64,000 nt of DNA from Variovorax sp. PAMC26660 (GCF_014302995.1 NZ_CP060295.1:7307501-7371500); one strand, 5' to 3'; numbered from the stretch's first letter, positions 1-10,059 are shown. Program-made: numbers and translations. Notes: generated from the sequence alone by a model not told the origin.

Positions 1-416
1 GCGGCTCGGACGCGGCGAAAGACCTGATCGGCGGGCGCGTGCAGTACATGTTCGACTCGGCTTCGTCGGCCATCATCACCTCGGCCACGGGCAAGGTGAA
101 GGTGCTGGCCATCGCGGCGAACGCGCGCATCGCCGCGCTGCCCGACGTTCCCACCTTCGCCGAACAAGGCTATGCAGGGCTCGACTTGCCGAGCTGGCTC
201 GGCTTCTACGGGCCGGCGCACATGCCGGCGCCGGTGGTCGCGAAGCTCAACGCGGCGCTCACGCGCGTGCTGGCGATGCCGCAGGTGCGCGAGTTCTACC
301 TCTCGGGTGGCTACGAAGCCGGCGCAACGACGCCGGAAGAATTCGCCGGCATCACGCGCTCGACCTATGAGCGCTGGGGTGCGCTGGTGCAGCAGGTAGG
401 CTTGTCCAAGCAATGA
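1..416 (+). CDS. Bug-family (TctC-like) solute-binding protein, C-terminal part, 5' end outside window
   Basis: The reading frame is open from the left edge (frame of base 3) to a TGA at 414-416, so only the C-terminal third of a binding protein is present. The visible part has the Bug/TctC hallmarks: GSDAAKDLIGGRVQYMFD, then ALPDVPTFAEQG and WLGFYGPAHMPAPVV. Members of this family are periplasmic receptors for carboxylates or other small organic anions, either of tripartite tricarboxylate transporters or orphaned. Its stop codon overlaps the start of the next gene (ATGA), which encodes a paralogue, so the two are probably co-transcribed. The ligand cannot be told from the sequence. Confidence 0.9.
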   Translation, partial: GSDAAKDLIGGRVQYMFDSASSAIITSATGKVKVLAIAANARIAALPDVPTFAEQGYAGLDLPSWLGFYGPAHMPAPVVAKLNAALTRVLAMPQVREFYLSGGYEAGATTPEEFAGITRSTYERWGALVQQVGLSKQ

Positions 417-1417
417 CTCCCTCTTTTTTCATCGCCAGGCGCAGCCTCACCGCGTGGATCGCACTGGGCGCCGCTGCCCTGCCGCTGGCCACGCTCGCGG
501 CCCAGCCCGCGGCCTTTCCGGAAAAGGGCCGCAGCATCCGCATCGTGCTCGGCCTTGCGGCGGGTGGCGCCTCCGATTCGCAGGCGCGCTTCGTCGCCAA
601 CAAGCTCGGCGAGGTGCTGCAGACGCCGGTGATCGTCGAAAACCGGCCGGGCGCGAGCTTCATCCTCGCGACGGAAGAGGTGATCCGCGCGGCGCCCGAC
701 GGCTACACCTTCATGTACGCGCCCTCTTCCGTGGTGGCGCAGAACCCGCAGACGCTGGCACAGGTGCGCTACGACCCGTTCAAGGATCTCACGCCGATCT
801 CGCTCGGCGCACGCGGGCCGCTGGTGCTGACCGTACACACCAGCGTGCCGGCACGCAACGTGCAGGAGCTGGTGGCCTACATCAAGGCCAATCCGGGGAA
901 GATGAGCTACGCCTCGTTCGGCACCGGCACCTCGTCGCACATCTACGGCGAGGCGTTCGCGCGGCAGGCCGGGCTGGACGTGGTGCATGTGCCCTACAAG
1001 GGCGGCGCCGATGCGGCGAAAGACTTTCTGGCGGGCCGCGTGCAGTACTACTTCGACGCGGCGCCCAACGCCATCCAGAACACGGCCACCGGCAAGGTCC
1101 GCATGCTGGCGGTGGCGGCGCCCAAACGCAGCCCGATGCTGCCCGACGTGCCGACGATGACCGAGCAAGGCGTGAGCGGCGTCGACATGGCGAGCTGGCT
1201 GGGCTTCTACGGGCCGGCGCGCATGCCGGCGCCGGTGGTCGCGAAGCTCAACGCCGCGCTGGCGCAGGTGCTGGCCATGCCGGCCACGCGCGACTTCTTT
1301 CGGCAGGGCGCCTACGAAGCCGAATCGTCGACCCCGCAGCAACTGGCCGACCTGACACGCACGACCTACGACCAGTGGGCCGGCACGATCCGCAAGCTGG
1401 GCCTCACCAAGCAGTGA
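413..1417 (+). CDS. Bug-family tripartite tricarboxylate transporter substrate-binding protein
   Basis: A 334-residue protein of the usual Bug length. Residues 1-30 form a signal peptide ending near LATLAAQPA. The mature part shows IRIVLGLAAGGASDSQAR near the start, VPYKGGADAAKDFLAGR in the middle and LPDVPTMTEQG / WLGFYGPARMPAPVV near the end. It is predicted to be a periplasmic binding protein for a carboxylate-type ligand. The start is the ATG that overlaps the preceding paralogue's stop by 4 bp. The two proteins are very alike over their shared C-terminal region, which suggests a tandem duplication. No TctA/TctB membrane genes are in the window, as is common for the expanded Bug families of Burkholderiales. 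Confidence 0.93.
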   Translation: MTPSFFIARRSLTAWIALGAAALPLATLAAQPAAFPEKGRSIRIVLGLAAGGASDSQARFVANKLGEVLQTPVIVENRPGASFILATEEVIRAAPDGYTFMYAPSSVVAQNPQTLAQVRYDPFKDLTPISLGARGPLVLTVHTSVPARNVQELVAYIKANPGKMSYASFGTGTSSHIYGEAFARQAGLDVVHVPYKGGADAAKDFLAGRVQYYFDAAPNAIQNTATGKVRMLAVAAPKRSPMLPDVPTMTEQGVSGVDMASWLGFYGPARMPAPVVAKLNAALAQVLAMPATRDFFRQGAYEAESSTPQQLADLTRTTYDQWAGTIRKLGLTKQ

Positions 1418-1427
1418 GGGCCGGGGG

Positions 1428-2288
1428 TCAGCCCAGAAACGCCAGCAGCCGCGCGTTGACCTGCGCGGCGCGCTCGTACTGCACCCAGTGCCCGGCGCCG
1501 TCGATCACCGTGCCTTCGCGGTCCGGCCCTTCTGCCACCAGTTGCGCCACCAGCGGTCGCGGGTCGGCAGTGACGTCGTATTCGCCCCAGAGCAGCAGCG
1601 TCGGCACGCCCAGCGCGTCGAGCGCGGTCTGCAGGCCGCCCGCGAGCGACACCTCCTTGCTGCGAAAGCGCGTGCCATGGCAGGAGATGTCGTGGATCTC
1701 GAAGGCCAGCGGGTCGATGGCCGCCTTGTCGTGCAGCATCAGCGCCCCCAGGTTGTGCAGCAGCGCGGCGCGTTCCGCCTCGCGGTCGGGTGCGGCGCGC
1801 CAGTTGATCATTTGCACCGTCATGCGACGCAGCGTGCCGTGGCCGCCGCTGCCCATGAGCGCCAGGCGCCGGATTGCGCCGCGCTGCACCGCGAAGCGGG
1901 CGGCGGTCAGGCCGCCGAAGGAAAAGCCGCCCAGGTCGATGGGCGTGCCCGCGCCGATCAGCGCGTCGAGCGTCCCGCCGAGCGCCTTCAGCAGCGGCGG
2001 GAGCGAATCTTCGCCGGGTGCCACGCGGGGCAGCGCATCCGAATCGTGAAAGCCCGGCATGTCGGGCAGCCAGAGCGTGCGGCCGGCCGACAGCGCCTCG
2101 GCGTTGCGCAGCCAGTGCATCCAGCTGCCGTGGCCGCCGTGCAGCAACACCAGCGGCGGCTTCGAGGTGTCGGTGCCGAAGCGGCGCCAGCGCACGCGCA
2201 CGCCTTCGTGCACCGGGTCGTGGTGCGTGGAAAGCGCATCGATGCGCGCGATCTCGGTGCGGGCCTGTTCCATGGTGCCGGCGCTCAT
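1428..2288 (-). CDS. alpha/beta hydrolase
   Basis: A 286-residue alpha/beta-hydrolase fold protein. It shows LLHGGHGSWMHW (oxyanion-hole HG), the nucleophile elbow GGFSFGGLTA with Ser as nucleophile, a late acid in LLLWGEYDVTADPRP and a C-terminal His in VIDGAGHWVQYE. These are the catalytic Ser/Asp/His of the family; substrate unknown. The reading frame stays open far upstream, but ATG at 2288 is preferred because it overlaps the stop of the cytochrome b561 gene by 4 bp, so the two are translationally coupled. It converges on the Bug-family gene with only about 10 bp between stops. Confidence 0.85.
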   Translation of the reverse strand: MSAGTMEQARTEIARIDALSTHHDPVHEGVRVRWRRFGTDTSKPPLVLLHGGHGSWMHWLRNAEALSAGRTLWLPDMPGFHDSDALPRVAPGEDSLPPLLKALGGTLDALIGAGTPIDLGGFSFGGLTAARFAVQRGAIRRLALMGSGGHGTLRRMTVQMINWRAAPDREAERAALLHNLGALMLHDKAAIDPLAFEIHDISCHGTRFRSKEVSLAGGLQTALDALGVPTLLLWGEYDVTADPRPLVAQLVAEGPDREGTVIDGAGHWVQYERAAQVNARLLAFLG

Positions 2289-2845
2289 GGCAGCATCCGC
2301 TGGAGTTCGGCTTCGCCGTCGAGAAACTGGTGCTTGAGAGCGCCCAGCACATGCAGCCCGAACATCACGTAAAGCACATAGCCGGCCCAGGTGTGCACAC
2401 CGCCAAGCACGGTGTGCCAGGTTTCCTTGGCGACGGGCTCGACGGCCATGATCCAGCCGATGCGCGGCCACTCGAACAGCCCGAAGAGCTGCATCGGATG
2501 CGTGGCCGCGTCCTTCCAGGCCGAGTCGTGCATCCAGCCTGACAGCGGCAGCAAGACCATCAGCAGGTAAAGCACGCCGTGGGCCGCATGCGCGGCGAAG
2601 CGTTCGAGCGGCCCGTACGAACCGGGCATCGCCGGTGGCCGGTGCGTGGCACGCCACAGAAGCCGCAGGATCACGAGCCCCAGCACGGTGATGCCGATCG
2701 ATTTGTGGGTGTCGACGGCGGGGCGCACCCAGTCGTCGGGGTAATGGTCGACCAGCAGGATCAGTGCGATGTTGATGGCCATGAGCACCGCGATCAGCCA
2801 ATGCAGTGCAATGGCGGTTCGGGTGTAGCGGGTTTGTGCAAGCAT
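2285..2845 (-). CDS. cytochrome b561 family protein
   Basis: A 186-residue membrane protein with four predicted transmembrane helices. Conserved histidines sit in ALHWLIA, DTHKSIG, AHAAHGVLY and GLHVLGALKH, the pattern of bacterial cytochrome b561 in which His pairs ligate two b-type hemes. Likely role is inner-membrane electron transfer, possibly superoxide to ubiquinone as described for E. coli CybB; the electron partners here are unknown. It is the first gene of a two-gene leftward unit with the hydrolase. It is divergent from the glycosyltransferase; the intervening 128 bp must hold both promoters, although no clear one is visible. Confidence 0.9.
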   Translation of the reverse strand: MLAQTRYTRTAIALHWLIAVLMAINIALILLVDHYPDDWVRPAVDTHKSIGITVLGLVILRLLWRATHRPPAMPGSYGPLERFAAHAAHGVLYLLMVLLPLSGWMHDSAWKDAATHPMQLFGLFEWPRIGWIMAVEPVAKETWHTVLGGVHTWAGYVLYVMFGLHVLGALKHQFLDGEAELQRMLP

Positions 2846-2973
2846 GCGGGGAATTTTCGGGCGGAGGCCGACTCAGTCAGTGGCGCTTTCGATTGTCCCG
2901 GCTTTGTCCTGGGCCTTTTGAAACCGCTGGCCGATTTTTCGCGTATCACCGTTCGTCGCCCGGGCACATCCTC

Positions 2974-4446
2974 TTGAACGATTCCCTCCAACGCGCCTTC
3001 GTGGCTGCATCACCGCGCCTGTCCACCCCCCGCACCCCGCTGCGAAGCTGGCTGATTCACGGCGGCGTGCTCGTGCTGTGGGCCCTGCTCTTCGCCATGG
3101 CCTTTCGCGTCGGCAACGTGCGGGCCTGGTCGGTCGGCGTGGCCTATGTGCTGTACGACACCGTGCTGCTGCTGTTCGTCGGCTGGATGACCTTGCCGAT
3201 CCTGCGGCCACGGCCCGTGCCTGTTGCGCCGGCCGAAGCGGGCCGCATGCGCCGCAACACGCTGGGTGTGATCGTCGCATCGCACAACGAAGCGGCGGTG
3301 CTGCCCGTGACGCTGGCCGCGCTGCTCGGCCAGAGCGACGTGCCCGACCGCATCGTGATTGCGGACGACGGCTCCAGCGACGGCACCGCCGAATTGCTCA
3401 CCACCCGCTATGGCCTCGTCGAACCGGCTTTTGGCGAACTGAGCGCAGCCAGCACCACGCACCCCGGCCTGACATGGCTGCGGCTGCCGCACGGCGGCAA
3501 GGCGGTGGCATTGAACGCGGCCATTCTCTGCATCGACACCGACACGGTGCTCACGGTGGACGGCGACACGCTGCTCGACCACAAGGCCATCGCCGCCGTT
3601 CGCCATGCGTTTTCTTCCGAGCCGAACCTGGTGGCGGCCACGGGCGTCATCACGCCGGTGTGCAGCCGCACGCTGGCGGGGCGCTGCTTCCAGTGGTTCC
3701 AGACTTACGAATACATCCGCAACTTTCTCTCGCGTTATGCGTGGATGCGCGTCAACGGTCTCCTGCTGATCTCGGGCGCCTTCGCGGGCTTCCGGCTCGA
3801 CGCGGTGCGCGCGGTCGGTGGCTTCGACACCGATTGCCTGGTGGAGGACTACGAACTCATCCATCGCCTGCATCGCCATGCCCAGGCGCACGGCCTGCCG
3901 TGGACTGTGCGCGTGCTCGGCGATGCGCAGGCGCACACCGACGCGCCGAGCAGCACGGGTGCCTTCCTGCGTCAGCGCCGGCGCTGGTTCGGCGGCTTCC
4001 TGCAGACGCAGTACTGGTATCGCGCGATGGTGGGCGACCGGCGCTATGGCTGGCTCGGTATCGCGATGCTGCCGGTGAAGGCGATCGACACGCTGCAACC
4101 GCTCTACGGGCTGGCCGCATTCGGGCTCTTGCTGATGTACCTGGTGCGAGGCAACTTCGGCGTGCTCGCACCGGTGGCCGGCGTGATCGGCGCGAAGATC
4201 GTGCTCGACCTCGCCTTTCATCTGTGGTCGGTGTTTCTTTACCGACGCTGGATCGGCCAGCACAGCGAGGCCAACATGGTTCAAGCGGTCCTCGCCGCGC
4301 TGATCGAGCCCTTCACCTTTCAGATCCTGCGGCACACGGGTGCTGCGTGGGGCTGGTGGACCTTCCTGACAGGGCGCGGCACATGGGGGCGGCAGACGCG
4401 CGTGGGGCTGGTCGATGCGGATGGGGTTGGGCGTCGCGGGTCTTAG
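2974..4446 (+). CDS. membrane-bound family 2 glycosyltransferase
   Basis: About 490 residues. Two N-terminal transmembrane helices are followed by a GT-A domain with VIVASHNEAAVL, IVIADDGSSDGT and the metal-binding VDGDT. An acidic CLVEDYEL and the (Q/R)xxRW-type motif RQRRRW follow, then three or four C-terminal helices. This is the layout of processive GT2 synthases such as PgaC, BcsA or hyaluronan synthase, which polymerise a sugar from a nucleotide donor and export it across the inner membrane. The product cannot be assigned, and no pga or bcs partner genes lie nearby. The start is uncertain: TTG at 2974 is used, GTG at 3001 is possible, and no convincing ribosome-binding site precedes either. 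Confidence 0.85.
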   Translation: MNDSLQRAFVAASPRLSTPRTPLRSWLIHGGVLVLWALLFAMAFRVGNVRAWSVGVAYVLYDTVLLLFVGWMTLPILRPRPVPVAPAEAGRMRRNTLGVIVASHNEAAVLPVTLAALLGQSDVPDRIVIADDGSSDGTAELLTTRYGLVEPAFGELSAASTTHPGLTWLRLPHGGKAVALNAAILCIDTDTVLTVDGDTLLDHKAIAAVRHAFSSEPNLVAATGVITPVCSRTLAGRCFQWFQTYEYIRNFLSRYAWMRVNGLLLISGAFAGFRLDAVRAVGGFDTDCLVEDYELIHRLHRHAQAHGLPWTVRVLGDAQAHTDAPSSTGAFLRQRRRWFGGFLQTQYWYRAMVGDRRYGWLGIAMLPVKAIDTLQPLYGLAAFGLLLMYLVRGNFGVLAPVAGVIGAKIVLDLAFHLWSVFLYRRWIGQHSEANMVQAVLAALIEPFTFQILRHTGAAWGWWTFLTGRGTWGRQTRVGLVDADGVGRRGS

Positions 4447-4464
4447 GTTTGTCTGTTCTTGGTG

Positions 4465-4761
4465 CCGCTGTTGTTCAGGGCACTGTTTTTCAAGACGGGT
4501 TCATTCGGGGCGAGTGCGAATGACACCAGGTGCTCCCCTCCGCGAATGTCCCCCGCTTCGCTCCTCCTTTATTTCGCTGCGGGGAGCACCTGGCGTCATT
4601 CACACTGGGGCACGCTGCTGGTGATCGCCGATCAACGACCGCTCTGAGCGCTCACGTCGATACGGGGCTCTTTTTCGCGAAATAAAGGAGGAGCGAAGCG
4701 GGGGACATTCGCGAAAAAGAGCACCGTGTCGGCGTGAGTGCCGCCCTGAACAGCAAGCGCC
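4465..4761 (+). repeat. dispersed double-hairpin repeat, copy 1
   Basis: Fills most of the gene-free stretch 4447-4787. Stem-loop A has 25-nt arms at 4514-4538 and 4581-4605. Stem-loop B has arms at about 4658-4680 and 4709-4731. The loop of A (4541-4577) and the loop region of B (4677-4713) are exact 37-nt reverse complements. A stretch at 4465-4482 resembles the complement of the right end (4742-4760), so the element may have imperfect terminal inverted repeats. It lies between the glycosyltransferase and the convergent dioxygenase gene. No protein-coding capacity is evident; open frames across it look like chance. Confidence 0.9.
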
Positions 4762-4787
4762 AAGAATTACACCCGACAACACAAATA

Positions 4788-5615
4788 TCAAACAGCCCCG
4801 AAGCGATAGCTGGACACCACAAGCCCGCCCATGAACGCGTCCTCGTGGTACACGCGCTCCCCAGCATCGGCCTCGGCCGCACCCACCGCCACCATCAACG
4901 GAATCAGGTGCTCTTCACGTGGATGCGCCATCCGCGCCGAAGGAGCAGCGGCCCAGTTCAGCAACTGTTCGCTGCGCTCGCTGGGTTTGCCCTGCACCAC
5001 CGCCTCGTCGAGCCAGTCGTCGAAGGCCTTCGACACACCATGTGCCTGCGGACCGAAATTGCGCAGGTTGTGATAGCTCAGGCCGCTGCCGATGATCAGC
5101 ACGTTCTCGTCGCGCAGCGGTGCCAGCGCACGGCCCAGCGCCAGATGCTCGGCCGGGTCGAGCCCGCGCCGCAGCGACAACTGCACCACCGGCACGTCGG
5201 CCTTGGGGTACATCGCGGCCATCGGCGCGAACATGCCATGGTCGTAACCGCGCTCGGGATCGATCTGCACCGGCAGCCCTGCGGCGGCAATCAGCGCCTG
5301 CACGCGCTGCGCGAGTTCGGGCGAACCCGGCGCGTCGTAGTGCACTTCGTAGGTGTGGGCCGGGAAGCCGCCGTAGTCGTAAATCATGGGAGGCTTCGGA
5401 TTGCCCTGCACCGTGAAGGCAGGCGCCTCCCAATGTGCCGACACCATGAGGATCGCGCTGGGCGTGCGGCCGATCTGCCTTGGCATGTCGGCGAGCGAGG
5501 CGGCAAGCTGGTCGTAGGTCGGGCCCATTTCCTTTTTCATCCAGGGCCAGGGGCCACCGCCGTGGGAGATGAAGTAGGTCGGCAGGCGTGAGGTGTTCGT
5601 GTTGTCGTGGGTCAA
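4788..5615 (-). CDS. LigB-family extradiol dioxygenase (DODA/YgiD-like)
   Basis: A 275-residue class III extradiol dioxygenase domain protein. It shows YFISHGGGPW near the N-terminus (metal-binding His), SAHWEAP, RGYDHGMFAPM and GSGLSYHNLRNFG, the conserved His-containing motifs of the 4,5-DOPA dioxygenase/YgiD group. These enzymes open catechol-type rings using a non-heme metal. The frame runs much further upstream. TTG at 5615 is preferred because AAGGAG lies 7 nt before it and the length then fits the family; an ATG at 5654 would add 13 residues but has a ribosome-binding site only 2-3 nt away. It is divergent from a LysR regulator that probably controls it. Substrate unknown. Confidence 0.85.
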   Translation of the reverse strand: MTHDNTNTSRLPTYFISHGGGPWPWMKKEMGPTYDQLAASLADMPRQIGRTPSAILMVSAHWEAPAFTVQGNPKPPMIYDYGGFPAHTYEVHYDAPGSPELAQRVQALIAAAGLPVQIDPERGYDHGMFAPMAAMYPKADVPVVQLSLRRGLDPAEHLALGRALAPLRDENVLIIGSGLSYHNLRNFGPQAHGVSKAFDDWLDEAVVQGKPSERSEQLLNWAAAPSARMAHPREEHLIPLMVAVGAAEADAGERVYHEDAFMGGLVVSSYRFGAV

Positions 5616-5652
5616 GTCGATGCTCCTTGAAGGCGTTGCATCGACTGTAGAC

Positions 5653-5710
5653 ATTTCCTCCCAGGAAATCGACAAGCTAGGATGCATCGAATCAGTTCCC
5701 CACAGGAAAT
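5653..5710. promoter_or_regulatory. candidate LysR operator between dioxygenase and LysR genes
   Basis: A perfect inverted repeat ATTTCCT-CCC-AGGAAAT occupies 5653-5669, and a further AGGAAAT half-site is at 5704-5710, in the short gap between the divergent dioxygenase and LysR genes. LysR-type regulators typically bind interrupted dyads in such a gap, so this is a plausible binding site for the adjacent regulator. Function is inferred from position and symmetry only. Confidence 0.5.
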
Positions 5711-5726
5711 CTTCAAAGAGGCTCAC

Positions 5727-6671
5727 ATGGACCAGATGACCAGCCTGCGCGTGTTCCGCGAAGTCGTCGAGGCCGGCAGCTTCGTGGCCGCGGCCGGGCG
5801 CCTGGGCATGTCGCCGCCGATGGCCAGCAAGCACGTGGCCCAGCTCGAGAAGTCGCTCGGCGCGCGGCTGCTGCACCGTTCGAGCCGGCACCTGAGCCTG
5901 ACCGAAGCCGGCACCGCCTGGTACGAGCAGAGCCGCCGCGCGCTCGACCTGCTCGACGCGGCCGAAGCCGCCATCGGCCAGACCAGCGAAACGCCGCGCG
6001 GCCAGCTCAAGGTGAGCGCGCCGGTCTGGTGTGCCACGCCGCGCTTTGCGCGCGTGCTGGCCGACTACCGCGAACGCTATCCGGAGGTGCTGGTCGACAT
6101 GCACCTCGAAAACCGCAAGGTCGATCTCGCGGCCGACGGCTACGACCTTGCACTGCGCGCCACGCAGGAACTGTCGTCCGCGTTGATCGCCCGGCCGCTG
6201 TGCCGCGTGCCCTTCTACCTCGCGGGCACACCGGCGTACCTGAAGCGCGCGGGCGGCGACCCCGACCTGCCCGCCGACCTGGCGCGCTTTGGCGCCATCG
6301 TGCCCAGCTACGTGAACCTGGACAACCTCGCGCTCAAGGGGCCGGGCGGGCGGATGTTTCCGCTGCGCCTCACACCGGCCATGCGCTCCGACGACACCAC
6401 GCTCACGCTGCATGCGGTGCGCGCCGGCATGGGCATCGCCTTCATGCCGCTGTGGCTGATCGACGACGACCTTGCGCAAGGCAAGCTGGTGCGGCTGCTG
6501 CCCGACTTCGATTCACCACCCGTCACGCTTTTTGCCGTGTACACGAGCCGGCAGTACATGTCGCCCAAGCTGCGTACTTTCATCGACTTCCTGAGCGAAC
6601 GGCTGGGTGGCCTGCAACCAAAGGCTGCGCCCCGGGCGGTGCCTGCCGAAGAGAAAGCTCGCAGGCCCTAG
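5727..6671 (+). CDS. LysR-family transcriptional regulator
   Basis: 314 residues. The N-terminal winged helix-turn-helix covers about residues 1-60, with FREVVEAGSFVAAAGRLGMSP and KHVAQLEKSLGARLLHRSSR. The type 2 periplasmic-binding effector domain follows (about 90-295). It resembles the CrgA/DmlR-like LysR subgroup common in Burkholderiales. ATG at 5727 is chosen over an in-frame ATG 15 codons upstream because it starts the conserved MDQMTSLRVF segment and follows a purine-rich AAAGAG. It is divergent from the LigB dioxygenase gene, its likely target. The effector is unknown. Confidence 0.9.
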   Translation: MDQMTSLRVFREVVEAGSFVAAAGRLGMSPPMASKHVAQLEKSLGARLLHRSSRHLSLTEAGTAWYEQSRRALDLLDAAEAAIGQTSETPRGQLKVSAPVWCATPRFARVLADYRERYPEVLVDMHLENRKVDLAADGYDLALRATQELSSALIARPLCRVPFYLAGTPAYLKRAGGDPDLPADLARFGAIVPSYVNLDNLALKGPGGRMFPLRLTPAMRSDDTTLTLHAVRAGMGIAFMPLWLIDDDLAQGKLVRLLPDFDSPPVTLFAVYTSRQYMSPKLRTFIDFLSERLGGLQPKAAPRAVPAEEKARRP

Positions 6672-6756
6672 AAGGAGCGTTCAGAGAACGCACCTTTTCG
6701 GGGCAAGGTCATGCATGCGCGGCTAAAGTTGCGAGCTATCTGGGAGACCGCTCGCC

Positions 6757-8613
<1,857 letters not shown>

Positions 8614-8620
8614 TCGGCAG

Positions 8621-9049
8621 TCAGGTCGGCAGCGCGCCGGCCTCGTACTGCTGCACGAACTCCCCGCTCGGCGGGATCGGCTTGATGATGTCGATCAGCA
8701 CGCCGTTGGGGTCGCTGGTGATGAAGTGACGCTGGCCGAAGGCTTCGTCACGCAGCGACAGCAGGATCGGCAGGCCGGCCGCCTTCAGCCGGTCGTGGAC
8801 CGCATCGGGGTCGTCCACCTCGAAGTTCAACAGCAGGCCACCCACCGCCTGCCCGCGCGCGGGTGCCGGAATCGTCTCGTGCCGCCCGTCGAGCACGGCG
8901 AGGTTGACCGCTGCGTCGCCCTCCAATTGCAGATGCACGTACCAGTCGCTCGTGAACAGCGCCGTGAAGCCGAAGTGCTGCTGGTAGAAGGCCGCCGTTG
9001 CGGCGACGTCATGGGTCATGACCACGGGGTAGAAGCTCGTTACTTTCAT
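8621..9049 (-). CDS. VOC (glyoxalase/bleomycin resistance) family protein
   Basis: 142 residues with the paired beta-alpha-beta-beta-beta modules of the vicinal oxygen chelate superfamily: [18 protein letters not shown] at the start, [13 protein letters not shown] and [18 protein letters not shown] towards the end. Members are metal-dependent isomerases, dioxygenases or antibiotic-binding proteins; the reaction cannot be assigned. The gene is divergent from a TetR regulator, with two similar candidate operators between them, so it is probably under that repressor's control. Confidence 0.87.
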   Translation of the reverse strand: MKVTSFYPVVMTHDVAATAAFYQQHFGFTALFTSDWYVHLQLEGDAAVNLAVLDGRHETIPAPARGQAVGGLLLNFEVDDPDAVHDRLKAAGLPILLSLRDEAFGQRHFITSDPNGVLIDIIKPIPPSGEFVQQYEAGALPT

Positions 9050-9074
9050 GGCGCTCTTCCTTTCATATAAAACA

Positions 9075-9123
9075 TACAGACTGAATGTAAGTTAAATATT
9101 AATCCACAAACAGGCTGCATGTA
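9075..9123. promoter_or_regulatory. tandem candidate TetR operators
   Basis: Two related 15-mers lie in the short gap between the VOC and TetR genes: TACAGACTGAATGTA at 9075-9089 and AACAGGCTGCATGTA at 9109-9123, 34 bp apart from start to start. Both share ACAG-CTG-ATGTA, and the first has TACA/TGTA dyad ends. The region is AT-rich compared with its surroundings. TetR repressors often bind such sites in a divergent promoter and repress both genes. Assignment is inferred. Confidence 0.5.
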
Positions 9124-9133
9124 AATTAGGGCG

Positions 9134-9730
9134 ATGGTCAAAGCCCCCACACGCACCAACCGCGAACGCACCGAAACCACCCGCCTCGCGCTGATCGAGG
9201 CAGCCCGCACTTTGTTCGTCAGCAAGGGCTATGGCGACACTTCCACGCCAGAGATCGCGGTGGCTGCAGGCATCACGCGCGGGGCGCTCTATCACCACTT
9301 CACCGACAAGCGCGATCTGTTCAGGCAGGTGCTGGTGCGCGAGTCGGAAGCTGTGGCCGCCGACATCGAAGCGGCCACGCCCGAGCAGCTTGCGCCGCGC
9401 GAGGCGCTGGTCGAAGGAAGCGAGGCTTACCTGAACGCGATGACTGTGCCGGGCCGCACCAGGCTGCTGCTTATTGACGGCCCCGCAGTGCTCGGCATGA
9501 CGGAGATCATGGCCATGGACGACGCGAACGCGGCGAACTCGCTGCGCCAGGGCTTGATCCAGGCCGACATGGGACGGGGCGAGGTGTCGGTCGATGCGCT
9601 GTCCCAGTTGCTGTCGGCCGCCTTCGACCGGGCAGCGCTGGAAATCGACGCAGGCGCCGACACCAAGGAGGTGCGGTCGGCGATGCGCTGGCTGCTGGAG
9701 CAGGCACTCGGGGCGGAGAAAAAGCGCTGA
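9134..9730 (+). CDS. TetR/AcrR-family transcriptional regulator
   Basis: 198 residues. The N-terminal helix-turn-helix is classic: ALIEAARTLFVSKGY, STPEIAVAAGITRGALYHHF and TDKRDLFRQVL (residues 18-65). The remainder is an all-helical ligand-binding domain, AT-rich in neither codon nor base use. It is divergent from the VOC protein gene and most likely represses it and itself through the two candidate operators in between. It converges, across repeat copy 2, on tssF. The inducer is unknown. Confidence 0.92.
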   Translation: MVKAPTRTNRERTETTRLALIEAARTLFVSKGYGDTSTPEIAVAAGITRGALYHHFTDKRDLFRQVLVRESEAVAADIEAATPEQLAPREALVEGSEAYLNAMTVPGRTRLLLIDGPAVLGMTEIMAMDDANAANSLRQGLIQADMGRGEVSVDALSQLLSAAFDRAALEIDAGADTKEVRSAMRWLLEQALGAEKKR

Positions 9731-10024
9731 TCTGCTGTTGTTTCGGGTGCGGGTGCGAGTTCATTCGGGGCGGGTGCGAATGACACCAGGTGCTCCCCTC
9801 CGCGAATGTCCCCCGCTTCGCTCCTCCTTTATTTCGCTGCGGGGAACACCCGGTGCCATTCGCACTGGGGCACGCTGCTGGTGAACCTGCGATCAACAAC
9901 CGCTCTGTCCAACGCTCACGTCGATACGGGGCTCTTTTTCGCGAAATAAAGGAGGAGCGAAGCGGGGGACATTCGCGAAAAAGAGCACCGTGTCGGCGGG
10001 AGCGTCGCCCTGAACAGCAGCGCT
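9731..10024 (+). repeat. dispersed double-hairpin repeat, copy 2
   Basis: Occupies nearly all of the gap between the TetR gene and tssF (9731-10059). The strongly conserved part runs from about 9759 to 10023 and has the same order as copy 1: stem-loop A, a 60-nt linker, stem-loop B, then the CGCCCTGAACAGCAG end. The 37-nt complementary loops are intact. The right arm of stem A has diverged (GGGGAACACCCGG), so this copy's stem A carries mismatches. No coding capacity is evident. Confidence 0.9.
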
Positions 10025-10059
10025 AACCGGAATCCCCACGACAGCCCTCTCACAGACTC

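Noticed and set aside
4500..4790. Small open frames inside the dispersed repeats (for example on both strands at 4.5, 9.8, 17.9, 32.3 kb)
   Set aside because: They appear because the same non-coding sequence recurs; start sites and lengths vary between copies and no ribosome-binding site is shared.
5616..6479. Open frame in front of the LigB dioxygenase
   Set aside because: It is antisense to the LysR gene and has shadow composition; a good ribosome-binding site and family length support 5615.
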